A program made the translations under genes and the position numbers. DNA of 64,000 bases from CALMEC01 sp964628685 (GTDB lineage Bacteria > Actinomycetota > Thermoleophilia > Miltoncostaeales > Miltoncostaeaceae), in contig CAZVNM010000003.1 of NCBI GenBank assembly GCA_964628685.1, positions 372,001 through 436,000 on the forward strand, given 5' to 3'. Under the pieces are notes generated by a model that saw nothing but the letters and a program-made list of their open reading frames with translations, ran no database searches and was not told where the DNA came from. Numbering within the stretch: position 1 is the first letter of the stretch; the number at the start of each line of letters is the position of its first letter. Shown here piece by piece: positions 33,666-42,481 of this stretch.

Positions 33666-35005
33666 GCCTCACTCCTTCGACGCAGCGCCACGGATGCTGC
33701 CACGCCGAACACCACCGCGAGAAGTGCGAGCTGGCCGAACCGCAGCCACAGGGCCCCGGAATCGACGGTCGGCTCGACGATGAGGGTCTGGAAGACCCGG
33801 AACGCCGGGCCGAAGGGGATGACCTCCGAGATCGCGCTGGCGGACGAGCTCTGTGTGAAGAGACCGAGGAAGATGAGCGGCAGGGCCAGCATGAGCGCCG
33901 CCAGGAGCGCGGTGCGCGTCTCACGGGCGAGGGCGCCCACGAGCACCCCGAACGCGGCGAAGGCGAGTCCTGATGCGATGAGCGCCGGTGGCCACATCGC
34001 CCAGCGGCTCACGGTGATGGACGTGGTGAGCATCACCGCCACGAGAAGCAGCACGCCGATCACCAGACAGATGATCGCCCCGAACGCGATCTTCTCGAAC
34101 ACCAGCGTCTCGAGCCGCACGAGCCCCCGCCGCAGGCGCACGAGCGTGTTCTCCTCGCGCTCCGACGAGAGCCCGGCGGCACCGAGGAGCACGCCCACGA
34201 GGGCCAGGCTCACGAGGAGCGCGCCCGCGAAGCCGAAGCCCGACAGCGGCTCCCGGCCCTTGGGCGCCGGTGACATGCGCAGCTGGATCGGGTTGCCGAT
34301 GGCGGTGGCCGCGACATCGGCGAGGTCGAGGTTGACCGAGGCCTCGACGATGAAGTTGAGGAGCGGATCCATGCGCGTCGCCAGGCCCGGCTGGCCGTCG
34401 GCCCGAAGCTGCGCCTGCAGGTCCTTGACCAGCACCTCGCTCTTTCGCAGCCCCAGGACGGTGCCGGTGCGCGAGAACATGGCCACCTCACCGCCCTCCA
34501 CGACGATGCGTACCAGGTCGATCGTCTGATCGATGTAGGTCTGCGCCAGGTCCTGGTTCAGCCGGTAGATGGACGACTCGAGCCGTCGCGAGATCGACTG
34601 CGCCTCGATGGGCGATCGCAGGCTGGGTTGCACCGTCACGACCGGCGGGCGGATGCCCGACTGCAGGTCGCTGATGAACCCCTCCGGCAGGGTGATGACC
34701 GCGCTCACGCGCCCGGCCCGCAGCGCTTCGGTCGCATCGGCCTGGTCCATCCGTTTGAGGTCGACCTCGGCGGCCAACCGCTCCTCGTAGTCCTTCACCG
34801 ACAGACGCCGGTCACCCACCTTGACGGTGCGGTTGCTCGTGTCGTGGTTGACGAACGCCACCGCCGGCCGACGCTCCCCGCCCTGCAGCGCCAGGGCGAC
34901 GAGGGCCGCGACGATCAGCGGGTAGCCGATCAGCATCGCCAGCAGGCCGCGGCTTCGCGTGAGGAGCCGCAGGTCCTTGCCGAGGATCGCGCGGAAGCCC
35001 CTCAT
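33662..35005 (-). CDS. ABC-2 type transporter permease
   Basis: 447 aa. One membrane helix lies near residues 20-40, then a large extracytoplasmic domain of about 230 residues, then five or six helices (from about residue 255 onward) and a short Arg-rich tail. This is the layout of ABC-2 exporters of the NodJ/YhgE-like group. The ATG at 35005 overlaps the ATPase stop by 4 nt. Export substrate unknown. Confidence 0.84.
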   Translation of the reverse strand: MRGFRAILGKDLRLLTRSRGLLAMLIGYPLIVAALVALALQGGERRPAVAFVNHDTSNRTVKVGDRRLSVKDYEERLAAEVDLKRMDQADATEALRAGRVSAVITLPEGFISDLQSGIRPPVVTVQPSLRSPIEAQSISRRLESSIYRLNQDLAQTYIDQTIDLVRIVVEGGEVAMFSRTGTVLGLRKSEVLVKDLQAQLRADGQPGLATRMDPLLNFIVEASVNLDLADVAATAIGNPIQLRMSPAPKGREPLSGFGFAGALLVSLALVGVLLGAAGLSSEREENTLVRLRRGLVRLETLVFEKIAFGAIICLVIGVLLLVAVMLTTSITVSRWAMWPPALIASGLAFAAFGVLVGALARETRTALLAALMLALPLIFLGLFTQSSSASAISEVIPFGPAFRVFQTLIVEPTVDSGALWLRFGQLALLAVVFGVAASVALRRRSEA

Positions 35006-35754
35006 GCGGCGTCGACCAGGTTGAGGAAGGCGCGCTCGGCGGCGTCGGTGGCCGACGTGCCCGGCGTGCCGTGCGCATCCACCAGCTCGTCGACCGTGCC
35101 CGAGAAGACCATGTGACCGTGGTCCAGGATCACCATGCGCTCCGCGTAGCGCGCGGCCTCGTCGACCGACTGGGTCGAGAAGAGCACCGCCAGCCCCTCC
35201 TGGGTCCGCAGCTCGAAGAGCCAGGTCCACAGGCGGTTCACCTGGTCGGGGGAGAGCGTCGCCGTCGGCTCGTCGAGGAGCAGGGCGGCCGGACGACCCG
35301 CGAGTCCCAGGGCGACGTTGAGTCGCTGCAGCGTGCCGGTCGAGAGCTCGGCGGCGGGCCGGTCCGCGAAGCGCGCCAGGTCCGTGCGGTCCATGAGCTC
35401 GTTCGTCGCCTTCTCACCCCCGTCGATGCCCTCCAGCCGGGTGAAGAGCCGGATGTTCTCGCGGGTCGTGAGACGCCGGTAGACGGCCGGCTCATGGGGG
35501 ACCCACCCGATGCGGCGGGCCGCGGTCGTCTGTCGCGCCACCTTGCCGTCGGTCGGGGAGATGACCCCGGCGAGGATGCGCAGCAGGGTCGTCTTGCCCG
35601 CGCCGTTGGGGCCCAGGAGCGCGACGGCGTCGCCGCTTCCCAGCTGGATGTCGATGCCCTCCAGGGCTGCGACGTGCCGGAACCGTTTGGAGAGCCCGGC
35701 GCCGCGAAGCAGGGTCGGCGCGTCGCCACCGTCCGTTCGGCTCATGGCGTCCAT
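35002..35754 (-). CDS. ABC transporter ATP-binding protein (CcmA/NatA type)
   Basis: 250 aa (or 247 from the next ATG). Walker A GPNGAGKTT is near residue 49 and Walker B LLLDEPTATLSP near residue 160. The signature motif reads LSTGTLQ instead of LSGGQ, a variant also seen in other exporter ATPases. The C-terminus continues beyond the core as an alanine-rich helix. It drives the permease encoded 4 nt downstream. Confidence 0.88.
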   Translation of the reverse strand: MDAMSRTDGGDAPTLLRGAGLSKRFRHVAALEGIDIQLGSGDAVALLGPNGAGKTTLLRILAGVISPTDGKVARQTTAARRIGWVPHEPAVYRRLTTRENIRLFTRLEGIDGGEKATNELMDRTDLARFADRPAAELSTGTLQRLNVALGLAGRPAALLLDEPTATLSPDQVNRLWTWLFELRTQEGLAVLFSTQSVDEAARYAERMVILDHGHMVFSGTVDELVDAHGTPGTSATDAAERAFLNLVDAA

Positions 35755-35921
35755 CGTACTCGACCCGGGTCGTCGTCCCGCCCGCCGATTCGGTCACGCG
35801 ACGGTGAAGGTTTCGGTACATCGCGGCCCGGCGAGATCGACCACGCGGCCGGGGTCGTCGCCGTCGTCGGACGGGGGTCCGGCTTCGCCGCCGAAGCGCC
35901 GTGCGATACCCTGGCGCGTCG

Positions 35922-36698
35922 ATGTCGGCCGTACCCTCCGAACGGCTTCGCCTGAGCGACCGCGATCGCCAGCGTGCCCAGATCAGACGCCGCCGGGCGG
36001 TGCTGGTGGCCGTCGTGGTCCTCGTCGCGGCGCTGCTCGTCGTGGTGGCCGTCACCCGGCTGAGCGGGGATTCCGGCGACGGTGCCGTCGCGTCCCCCGT
36101 CCCGTCGGGATCGCTCGACCTGGGATCGCGTCCGCCCGACCGGGTGATCGCGACCGCCGGACCGGTGCAGGTGAAGCTGCCGGTCGCACGCGAGTTCGTG
36201 CGCGTCACCCTCTTCCGGTCGATCAACGACCCGGCGGGCGTCGCCACCAAGCCCGACAAGTCCTGGAACCACGTGACGGCGTCGAGCGACGGGCTCCTGG
36301 GCCCCAACACCGCCGGAATCGATTTCGCGGCGCCCGCCGGGAGCATCGTCTACGCGCCGGTGGACGGCACCGTCGTGGGCGTCCAGAACTACGAGGTGGC
36401 CGGCAAGATCGCCGGCTTCCAGCTGGACGTCAGCCCCAAGGCCGCCAGCGACGTGCTGGTGCGGATCCGTCACATCGAACCCGTGCCGGCGGGCCGCGAG
36501 GCCTCGCCCGTATGCGGTGAGGCGGGCGTGGAACGGCCGCACGTGGGCGAGGTGCTGGTGGCCGGCGTGACGTGCATCGGCGAGGTCCGCGACATCTCCA
36601 AGGACGACGTGGGCGATGTCGCCCGGCCCGAGATCGCCCGATACGTGAGCGACGGGGGAAACCACGTCCACATCGAGGTCATCAGGGTGGGCGCATGA
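35922..36698 (+). CDS. Membrane-anchored degenerate M23/LytM-like protein
   Basis: 258 aa. A single membrane helix near residues 28-48 is followed by an extracytoplasmic domain whose centre (GIDFAAPAGSIVYAPVDGTV near 135) and end (GNHVHIEV) match peptidase M23. The first zinc ligand, normally His in HxGxD, is replaced by Thr (TAGID), while HVH is present. It may bind peptidoglycan without cutting it. The ATG at 35922 is preferred to a GTG at 35901 because a TACCCT -10-like hexamer lies between them. It overlaps the next gene by 4 nt. Confidence 0.65.
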   Translation: MSAVPSERLRLSDRDRQRAQIRRRRAVLVAVVVLVAALLVVVAVTRLSGDSGDGAVASPVPSGSLDLGSRPPDRVIATAGPVQVKLPVAREFVRVTLFRSINDPAGVATKPDKSWNHVTASSDGLLGPNTAGIDFAAPAGSIVYAPVDGTVVGVQNYEVAGKIAGFQLDVSPKAASDVLVRIRHIEPVPAGREASPVCGEAGVERPHVGEVLVAGVTCIGEVRDISKDDVGDVARPEIARYVSDGGNHVHIEVIRVGA

Positions 36699-37486
36699 GC
36701 GGCGACCCGCTCCGCATCATGGTCGTGGGCGACGTCTTCGGTCGAAACGGCATGGGCGCCCTGGCGGCGCGGCTGCCGGAGCTGCGCGACGAGCATCGGC
36801 CGCACCTGGTGGTGGTGAACGCCGAGAACGCCGCCGACGGGTCGGGCACCACGGCCCGTCAGGCCACCGAGCTCTTCGAGATGGGCGCCGACGTCCTCAC
36901 CGGTGGCAACCACACCCTGCGCCGGCAGGAGCTCTACGCGGTGCTCGAGACCGATGCGCGCGTGCTTCGCCCCGAGAACATCGCCGTGCGCGCCCCCGGA
37001 CGCGGCAACGTGATCGTCGACGCCCGCGGCGGGTACCGCGTGGCGGTCGTGAACCTGATGGGCGCGGTCTTCCTGGACGTGGCCCAGAGCCCGTTCGCGG
37101 TCGTCGACGCCCTCGTGGACCGCGCGCGACGCGAGACGCCGTACGTGCTGGTCGACTTCCACGCCGAGGCCACCAGCGAGAAGGTGGCGATGGGACGGCA
37201 CCTGGACGGCCGCGTCACGGCGGTCGTGGGCACCCACACCCACGTGCAGACCGCCGATGCGCGCGTGCTTCCCGGTGGCAGCGCCTACATGACAGACCTC
37301 GGGATGACCGGACCCCACGGTGGGGTGATCGGCGTGCGGGCCGACATCATCCTCCGGCGTTTCCTCACCGGCTCGTCCGGCCGCTTCGAACCGGCCACGG
37401 ATGAGGTGCTGGTGCAGGGCGCGGTGATCGAGGCGGCGCCCGACGGCACCGCCACGTCGATCACCCCGTTCAGCGTGGCGGGCTGA
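36695..37486 (+). CDS. YmdB-type metallophosphoesterase (TIGR00282 family)
   Basis: 263 aa. Members are dimetal phosphodiesterases; Bacillus YmdB hydrolyses cyclic nucleotides. Metal-binding motifs are MVVGDVFGRNG near residue 9, NAENAADG near 43, GGNH near 70 and VGTHTHVQTADARVLP near 180. The family's usual residues just after GGNH are changed here to TLRR. It is translationally coupled to the M23-like gene and converges with the glycosyltransferase gene, overlapping its 3' end by 17 bp. Confidence 0.86.
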   Translation: MSGDPLRIMVVGDVFGRNGMGALAARLPELRDEHRPHLVVVNAENAADGSGTTARQATELFEMGADVLTGGNHTLRRQELYAVLETDARVLRPENIAVRAPGRGNVIVDARGGYRVAVVNLMGAVFLDVAQSPFAVVDALVDRARRETPYVLVDFHAEATSEKVAMGRHLDGRVTAVVGTHTHVQTADARVLPGGSAYMTDLGMTGPHGGVIGVRADIILRRFLTGSSGRFEPATDEVLVQGAVIEAAPDGTATSITPFSVAG

Positions 37487-38699
37487 TCCGGCGCTCGTCG
37501 GCCGTGCGGGCCCACCATGCCCGCGGCCAGCACGCGGCCACCACCATCACGATGAGGGTGTTGCGGATCACGAGCAGCGCGATGGGCGCGTCGCGCATCG
37601 TCACCAGGTCCCAATAGAGCGACGGGAAGTAGAGCTGGGTGGCGACCAGCGTGGACGCGGTGGCGGCGAACGCCACGCGACCGTACGGGCCGATCACGAG
37701 GAGTCCCGCCGCCAGGAGCCACAGGACGAACTGGGGCGAGAGCACCTTGCCGGTGGCGACGAACCCGGCCATCGTCGTGGCGAACGCGGCCGTCAGCACG
37801 TGCGGGGCCAGGTGCTGCGGGGCACGGCGCAGCACCGCCACGAACGCGATCGCGACGGTTACGACGAGCGCGGCCTGCAGGCCGGTCATGATCGCCGTCA
37901 CCACGTCCACCCCCTGGCCGGTCACGTTCTGGCTGCCGTGGCTGGTCGTGACGCCGATCGGGATGCGGGCCAGGGCGCGCAGGGCGAGCAGGTACGAGGC
38001 CCCCATCGACTCGACCTGCAGCGGCCGCTCGCCCAGGCCGCGGAACATGCGTCCCACACCCGCGGCGCCCATGACGAGCGACGGGGCGAACCCCACGACG
38101 ACCACCGCCGCTCCGAGGGCGACGTCGCGCACAGGTCGGCGGCCGGTGCAGCGTATCTGCCAGATGACGAGCACGGGCACGAGCGCGATGGGGATGAGCT
38201 TCACGACGACGCCCACGCCCAGGATCACCCACATCAGCCGGAAGCGGCGCGTGACGGCCGCCCAGAGCGTCCACGCGATGCATGCGGTGAGGACCAGGTC
38301 GAAGCGGGTGGCCACCAGATCGCCGAGCAGGATCGGGCTGAGCGCCACGACCGCACCGGCCCCCAGGATGCGCCGCTCCCCCATGCCGAGCGCCGCCGCG
38401 GTGGCCATCACCCCGACCACGGTCGCGATGAGCGCCAGATACATGAGAAACGAGAACCCCAGGTCGTAGTCCATGGGCACGAGCCGCGCCAGGAACATCG
38501 GCACGGCCGCACCGGGCGGGTACTCGAAGTCGAAGTCGCGGTAGGGGATGCGGCCGTCGGCCATCAGTTGGGCGTACCGCTCGTACACCGGCACGTCGGT
38601 CAGCCGCGGCCGTCCCCACGGCGGGGTCCAGGCGGTGACCACCACCCAGGCGACGACGGCCAGGCCGATCACCGGCACGGTCCGCCGTGCGTCGGTCAC
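37470..38699 (-). CDS. GT-C-fold membrane glycosyltransferase (GT87/DUF2029-like)
   Basis: 409 aa with about 10 membrane segments. After the first helix the loop TDVPVYERYAQLMADGRIPYRDFDFEYPPG (acidic, with the D...YRDF..EYPPG pattern, near residues 34-65) is the hallmark of polyprenyl-phosphate-mannose-dependent mannosyltransferases of this class. Such enzymes add hexoses to lipids or cell-wall glycans on the outer face. The ATG overlaps the upstream glycosyltransferase stop by 4 nt. Confidence 0.8.
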   Translation of the reverse strand: MTDARRTVPVIGLAVVAWVVVTAWTPPWGRPRLTDVPVYERYAQLMADGRIPYRDFDFEYPPGAAVPMFLARLVPMDYDLGFSFLMYLALIATVVGVMATAAALGMGERRILGAGAVVALSPILLGDLVATRFDLVLTACIAWTLWAAVTRRFRLMWVILGVGVVVKLIPIALVPVLVIWQIRCTGRRPVRDVALGAAVVVVGFAPSLVMGAAGVGRMFRGLGERPLQVESMGASYLLALRALARIPIGVTTSHGSQNVTGQGVDVVTAIMTGLQAALVVTVAIAFVAVLRRAPQHLAPHVLTAAFATTMAGFVATGKVLSPQFVLWLLAAGLLVIGPYGRVAFAATASTLVATQLYFPSLYWDLVTMRDAPIALLVIRNTLIVMVVAACWPRAWWARTADERRISPPR

Positions 38700-40624
38700 G
38701 CGGGCTCCGGTGTCGGTCGGGAGGCGAGGGCGACCTCATCGGACGGTGGCGCGGGGGCGGGCTCCGGCTGCGGGGCGGGGGCCGCCGTCGGACGCGACCA
38801 CACCGGGACAAGGGCGACCAGCGCGAACGGCAGGAACCACGGGATGTAGAGGTAGAACCAGTGGGTCAGCGTCAGCTGCAGGCCCAGGGTGAGCGCCCCG
38901 GACAGGGCGGCGAAGCGTCGCAGGTCGAGCCGGCGCGGCCAGCGGATGAACGCGATCGCGGCCACCACGACGAGCACCGACAGGGCCAGCTGCACCGGAC
39001 GGAGCCCCGGGTACTGCCCCCAGATCGAAAACGGCGACTCCCGTCCGAACTGGAACCCGAGGGTGCGGTCGTAGAAGCGTCGCGCGCCCTCCACCCCGTC
39101 CAGCATGATCACCCAGCCGCTTGCGACCGCGGCGATGGCGAGGCCCATGACGTACCGGGGGACGCGTCGCGTCCGTCGGGCGAGCGGGAACGGATGTCGC
39201 GCCCAGAGGGGGATGAGGAGGGCGGGGGTGAACTTCGCGAGCGCCGCCAGGCCGATCATCACGCCGCGGCCCACCGGCCGGTGGGCCAGCACGAGGCCCC
39301 AGACGGCGAACGCCGCCAGCAGGCTGTCGTTGGAGTTGCTCTCAAGCGCGTAGGCCGTGAACGGTTGGGTGGCCCAGGCGAGGGCGAGCATCGCCGCGAG
39401 CGTCCGTCCCCCCAACCGCCACCCCAGGAGCGCCAGGCCGGCCAGGGTCAGCAGGTCGAAGGTGATGGCGGCCAGGTGCGCCGCCGGCAGGTCGTTCCAC
39501 CGGCCCTCCCACGGTGCCACCGCCTCGAACGGCACGTAGGCCAGGTAGTTGACCGGGCCGTAGGTGTCGCACTGGCGGCAGTCGGACGGGAACGTGCCGT
39601 ACGGCGTGTAGCCGTCGGTGATGCGGTCGGCGCCGATCACGCCGGCGTAGCCGACGTCGATCACGTTGGCGTCCCATGCGTTCAGCCCCAGGCGCAGGCC
39701 CATGGCCAGGCAGGTGACCGCGACCATCACCCAGACGGGGAACGTGCCCTCGGCCCGGGGGCGCGACGCGACGATCCGCGGGGCGGTGTCGCCGTCCGCG
39801 TCGTCGGCGGGCGCAGGTTCCCGGGGACGGCGGAGGCCAACCACCAGGAGCCGCACGAGCAGGTAGACGAGCGGCGGGTAGGCGAGCGGAACCGACGTGA
39901 AGATCTCGCCGCGGTTGAACCAGACGAGCGACACCGCGAACCCGCACATCGCGATCAGGTCGAGGGTGTGCCAGGTGAACGGTCGTCGCCAGCGGATGAG
40001 CGGCACCAGGAACATGACGAAGAGGGGGATCCAGATCTGCGGGCTCGTGAGCGAGCGGCCGAAGGCCCCGTCGTAGCCGCGTGCCATCGACCATGCGACC
40101 TGCGGTCCGGTGCGGGTCTCGGTGATCGTGCCGGTCCGGTCGTCCACCAGCACTGCGGCCTCGGTCCTGTTGTCCGCGTTGACGAACGAGACCGTCCAGA
40201 CCTTCTTCTTGTGGTCCGGTGACGCGGTGGTGCGGACGATCGGGTGGTCGCGGATCCATCGCTGCGCCTCGGTGGACGTCCGCGCGATGCGCGTCACCTC
40301 GGCCCGGGTCATGCGCGTCTTGGTCGTGGTGGTCGTGCCGGTGGTGCCGGTGGTCGCGGTGCCGGAGCCGGTGGTCGCGGTCACGATCGCCCCGATGGCG
40401 CCGGTCCCGGTGGCGGGCGTGGACCCGGTTGTGGACGTCCCGGTGACGGCGGACGCGGCGTGCCCCCACCCGAGCACGGCGAGCACCACGGCCAGGAGCA
40501 CGCGGCCGAACGGACGGCCCGTGGGGCGTCCGATCACCCTCACGACGTCAGCGGACGGCGACCGGAGCGCGTCGTGGGTGGGACGCCCGGGGGTCGACCC
40601 GGTCCGCGCCGCGTCGCACGTCAC
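38696..40624 (-). CDS. GT-C-fold membrane glycosyltransferase with N-terminal extracytoplasmic domain
   Basis: 642 aa from the first start; GTG codons at 40543 and 40537 give shorter proteins whose N-terminus is a signal-like helix, and these may be the true starts. A Thr/Gly-rich low-complexity linker (about residues 62-105) is followed by a PepSY-like segment (KKKVWTVSFVNAD near 135). About ten membrane segments follow with a GT-C loop DRITDGYTPYGTFPSDCRQCDTYGP near residue 345. It sits in a gtrA-GT-GT operon and probably decorates an exported glycan or lipid. Confidence 0.75.
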   Translation of the reverse strand: MTCDAARTGSTPGRPTHDALRSPSADVVRVIGRPTGRPFGRVLLAVVLAVLGWGHAASAVTGTSTTGSTPATGTGAIGAIVTATTGSGTATTGTTGTTTTTKTRMTRAEVTRIARTSTEAQRWIRDHPIVRTTASPDHKKKVWTVSFVNADNRTEAAVLVDDRTGTITETRTGPQVAWSMARGYDGAFGRSLTSPQIWIPLFVMFLVPLIRWRRPFTWHTLDLIAMCGFAVSLVWFNRGEIFTSVPLAYPPLVYLLVRLLVVGLRRPREPAPADDADGDTAPRIVASRPRAEGTFPVWVMVAVTCLAMGLRLGLNAWDANVIDVGYAGVIGADRITDGYTPYGTFPSDCRQCDTYGPVNYLAYVPFEAVAPWEGRWNDLPAAHLAAITFDLLTLAGLALLGWRLGGRTLAAMLALAWATQPFTAYALESNSNDSLLAAFAVWGLVLAHRPVGRGVMIGLAALAKFTPALLIPLWARHPFPLARRTRRVPRYVMGLAIAAVASGWVIMLDGVEGARRFYDRTLGFQFGRESPFSIWGQYPGLRPVQLALSVLVVVAAIAFIRWPRRLDLRRFAALSGALTLGLQLTLTHWFYLYIPWFLPFALVALVPVWSRPTAAPAPQPEPAPAPPSDEVALASRPTPEPA

Positions 40625-40654
40625 CGACCGTCGACGTGCTTCCGACGCGGGGCA

Positions 40655-41107
40655 CTAGCGGAACGACCAGCGCCTGTTGAGCAGGAAGGTGACCGGGGTG
40701 AGCGCGGCGATGGCGATCATCTGCGCCGGCACCTTGGGCAGGCCGAACTCGACGAGCGCCCGCAGGAGCACCAGGTTGATTCCCAGTCCGATGAGGCTCA
40801 CGAGGAGGTTGCGCATGCCCTGCTGCGCGGTCGACAGGTCGTGGCGGCGGAACGTCCAGTGCTTGTTGAGGATGAAGTTGGTGGTCCAGGCGACCACGAA
40901 CGCCACCACGGCGGCACCCATGTAGTGCATGCCCGCCGGGTGGACGAGCAGCGAGTACACCAGCAGGTTGACCACGAAGCCGGACGTGCCGACCACGCAG
41001 AACCGCACCAGCTGCGCCCAGTCCTCCGGTTTCGCCTGCCTGATGGTGGGCAGCGAAAGGACCCGCTTGCGCGGGGGTTTGACGGGGGAGGCGTCCGACG
41101 TTGCCAC
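40655..41107 (-). CDS. GtrA-family membrane protein
   Basis: 150 aa with a cytoplasmic N-terminus and four membrane helices. The typical GtrA pattern is seen: LVRFCVVGTSGFVVNLLVY near residue 35, FVVAWTTNFILNKHWTF near 75 and TFLLNRRWSF at the end. GtrA proteins are thought to move or handle polyprenyl-linked sugars. GTG start at 41107, 8 bases after TACCAT, again consistent with a leaderless message. It heads the operon with two GT-C transferases. Confidence 0.85.
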   Translation of the reverse strand: MATSDASPVKPPRKRVLSLPTIRQAKPEDWAQLVRFCVVGTSGFVVNLLVYSLLVHPAGMHYMGAAVVAFVVAWTTNFILNKHWTFRRHDLSTAQQGMRNLLVSLIGLGINLVLLRALVEFGLPKVPAQMIAIAALTPVTFLLNRRWSFR

Positions 41108-41160
41108 GGCGAACGATGGTAACAGAGGCCCTGCTTCCGGCCGCGCCGCGCGGGCCGCTC

Positions 41161-41166
41161 TAAACT
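41161..41166 (+). promoter_or_regulatory. Candidate -10 element of the aminotransferase-ddl operon
   Basis: TAAACT lies 28 bp upstream of the GTG at 41195, in the 87-bp divergent space shared with gtrA. No convincing -35 hexamer is visible. Confidence 0.4.
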
Positions 41167-41194
41167 CGTTCTTCACCGACGTCTCGGACCCCCA

Positions 41195-42481
41195 GTGGCC
41201 ATCGACCAACACCGCCAGACCCACAGTCGCGTCACCCCTCAGGACGCCGCCCGTTACGAGGCGCGCTTCGCCGCGCGCGCTCGCAAGATCAAGGCGTCGG
41301 CCATGCGCGACCTCATGTCGCTGGCCGAGCGCCCGGACGTGATCTCGCTGGCGGGCGGGTTCCCCGACACCTCCCTCTTCCCGCCGGAGGTGTTCCAGGA
41401 GGTCATGGACGCGGTGCGCAGCGACCACATCGCCTCGGCGCTGCAGTACGGGCCCACCGAGGGCATGCGCGAACTGCGCGAGCGCATCGTCGAGATCATG
41501 GCCCACGAACGGGCCACCGCGGCGGTCGACCAGATCATGATCACGAGCGGCGGGCAGCAGGGCATCAACCTCTCCATCCGTTCGTTCGTCGACCCCGGTG
41601 AGGTCGTGATCGCGGAGGGGCCCACCTACCCGGGCGCCGTGCCGGTGTTCACCACCTACGAGGCCGAGGTGGTGCAGATCCCGCTGGACGACGACGGCAT
41701 GCAGGTCAACCTCCTGGAGCCGGCGCTCGACCGGGAGGCGGCCGCGGGCCGTCCGGTGAAGCTCATCTACACCATCCCCAACTTCCACAACCCCGGTGGG
41801 GTCACGATGTCGGAGGAGCGCCGGCGCGAGCTCGTCCGCATCGCCCACGAGCGCGAGATCATGATCGTCGAGGACAACCCCTACGGTCAGATCCGCTTCG
41901 ACGGCGATCCGCTGCCGTCCCTCTACGAGCTGGACGAGGGCCGCGGCTGGGTCATCTACGTCTCCACGTTCTCCAAGATCCTCTCGCCGGGCCTGCGGGT
42001 GGGATGGGTGGCGGCACCGCCGCCGGTGCTGCGGCAGATGAACCTGGGCAAGCAGGCCGAGGACCTCTGCTCGGGCACGCTCAACCAGCGCTTCGTGCTG
42101 GAGTACCTGCGCCGCTACGACTGGCGTGAGCACGTGCAGCGACTCAACCGCACCTACCGTCTGCGGCGCGACGCGCTGCTCACGGCGCTGGAGGAGGAGT
42201 TCCCGGCGTCGGCCACGTGGACGCGTCCGCGCGGGGGGCTTTTCGTCTGGGCGACGCTTCCGGACTACATCAACACGCAGGATCTCCTGGCCAAGGCGCT
42301 CGACCGCAACGTGGCGTTCGTGCCGGGTGCGGCGGCGTTCCTCAACGGCCAGGGCACCAGCTCCATGCGCATGAACTTCTCGCAGATGACCCCCGAGGTG
42401 CTCTCTGAGGGCGTGCGGCGCATCGGCGAGGTGGTGTCGGAGACGACGGATCTGTTCGAGGGCTTCGGAGGTGTTCGGTGA
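41195..42481 (+). CDS. PLP-dependent aminotransferase, class I/II (2-aminoadipate transaminase-like)
   Basis: 428 aa. Fold type I aminotransferase of the LysN/ARO8 group. Visible are SLAGGFPDTSLFP near residue 51, the ITSGGQQGINL cofactor loop near 115, YTIPNFHNPGG near 190, EDNPYGQIRF near 222 and the PLP lysine in STFSKILSPGLRVGW near 257. Substrate is unclear; aromatic, branched or 2-aminoadipate types are all known. It overlaps ddl by 4 nt (GTGA), so a link to D-Ala-D-Ala or cell-wall metabolism is possible. Confidence 0.88.
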   Translation: MAIDQHRQTHSRVTPQDAARYEARFAARARKIKASAMRDLMSLAERPDVISLAGGFPDTSLFPPEVFQEVMDAVRSDHIASALQYGPTEGMRELRERIVEIMAHERATAAVDQIMITSGGQQGINLSIRSFVDPGEVVIAEGPTYPGAVPVFTTYEAEVVQIPLDDDGMQVNLLEPALDREAAAGRPVKLIYTIPNFHNPGGVTMSEERRRELVRIAHEREIMIVEDNPYGQIRFDGDPLPSLYELDEGRGWVIYVSTFSKILSPGLRVGWVAAPPPVLRQMNLGKQAEDLCSGTLNQRFVLEYLRRYDWREHVQRLNRTYRLRRDALLTALEEEFPASATWTRPRGGLFVWATLPDYINTQDLLAKALDRNVAFVPGAAAFLNGQGTSSMRMNFSQMTPEVLSEGVRRIGEVVSETTDLFEGFGGVR

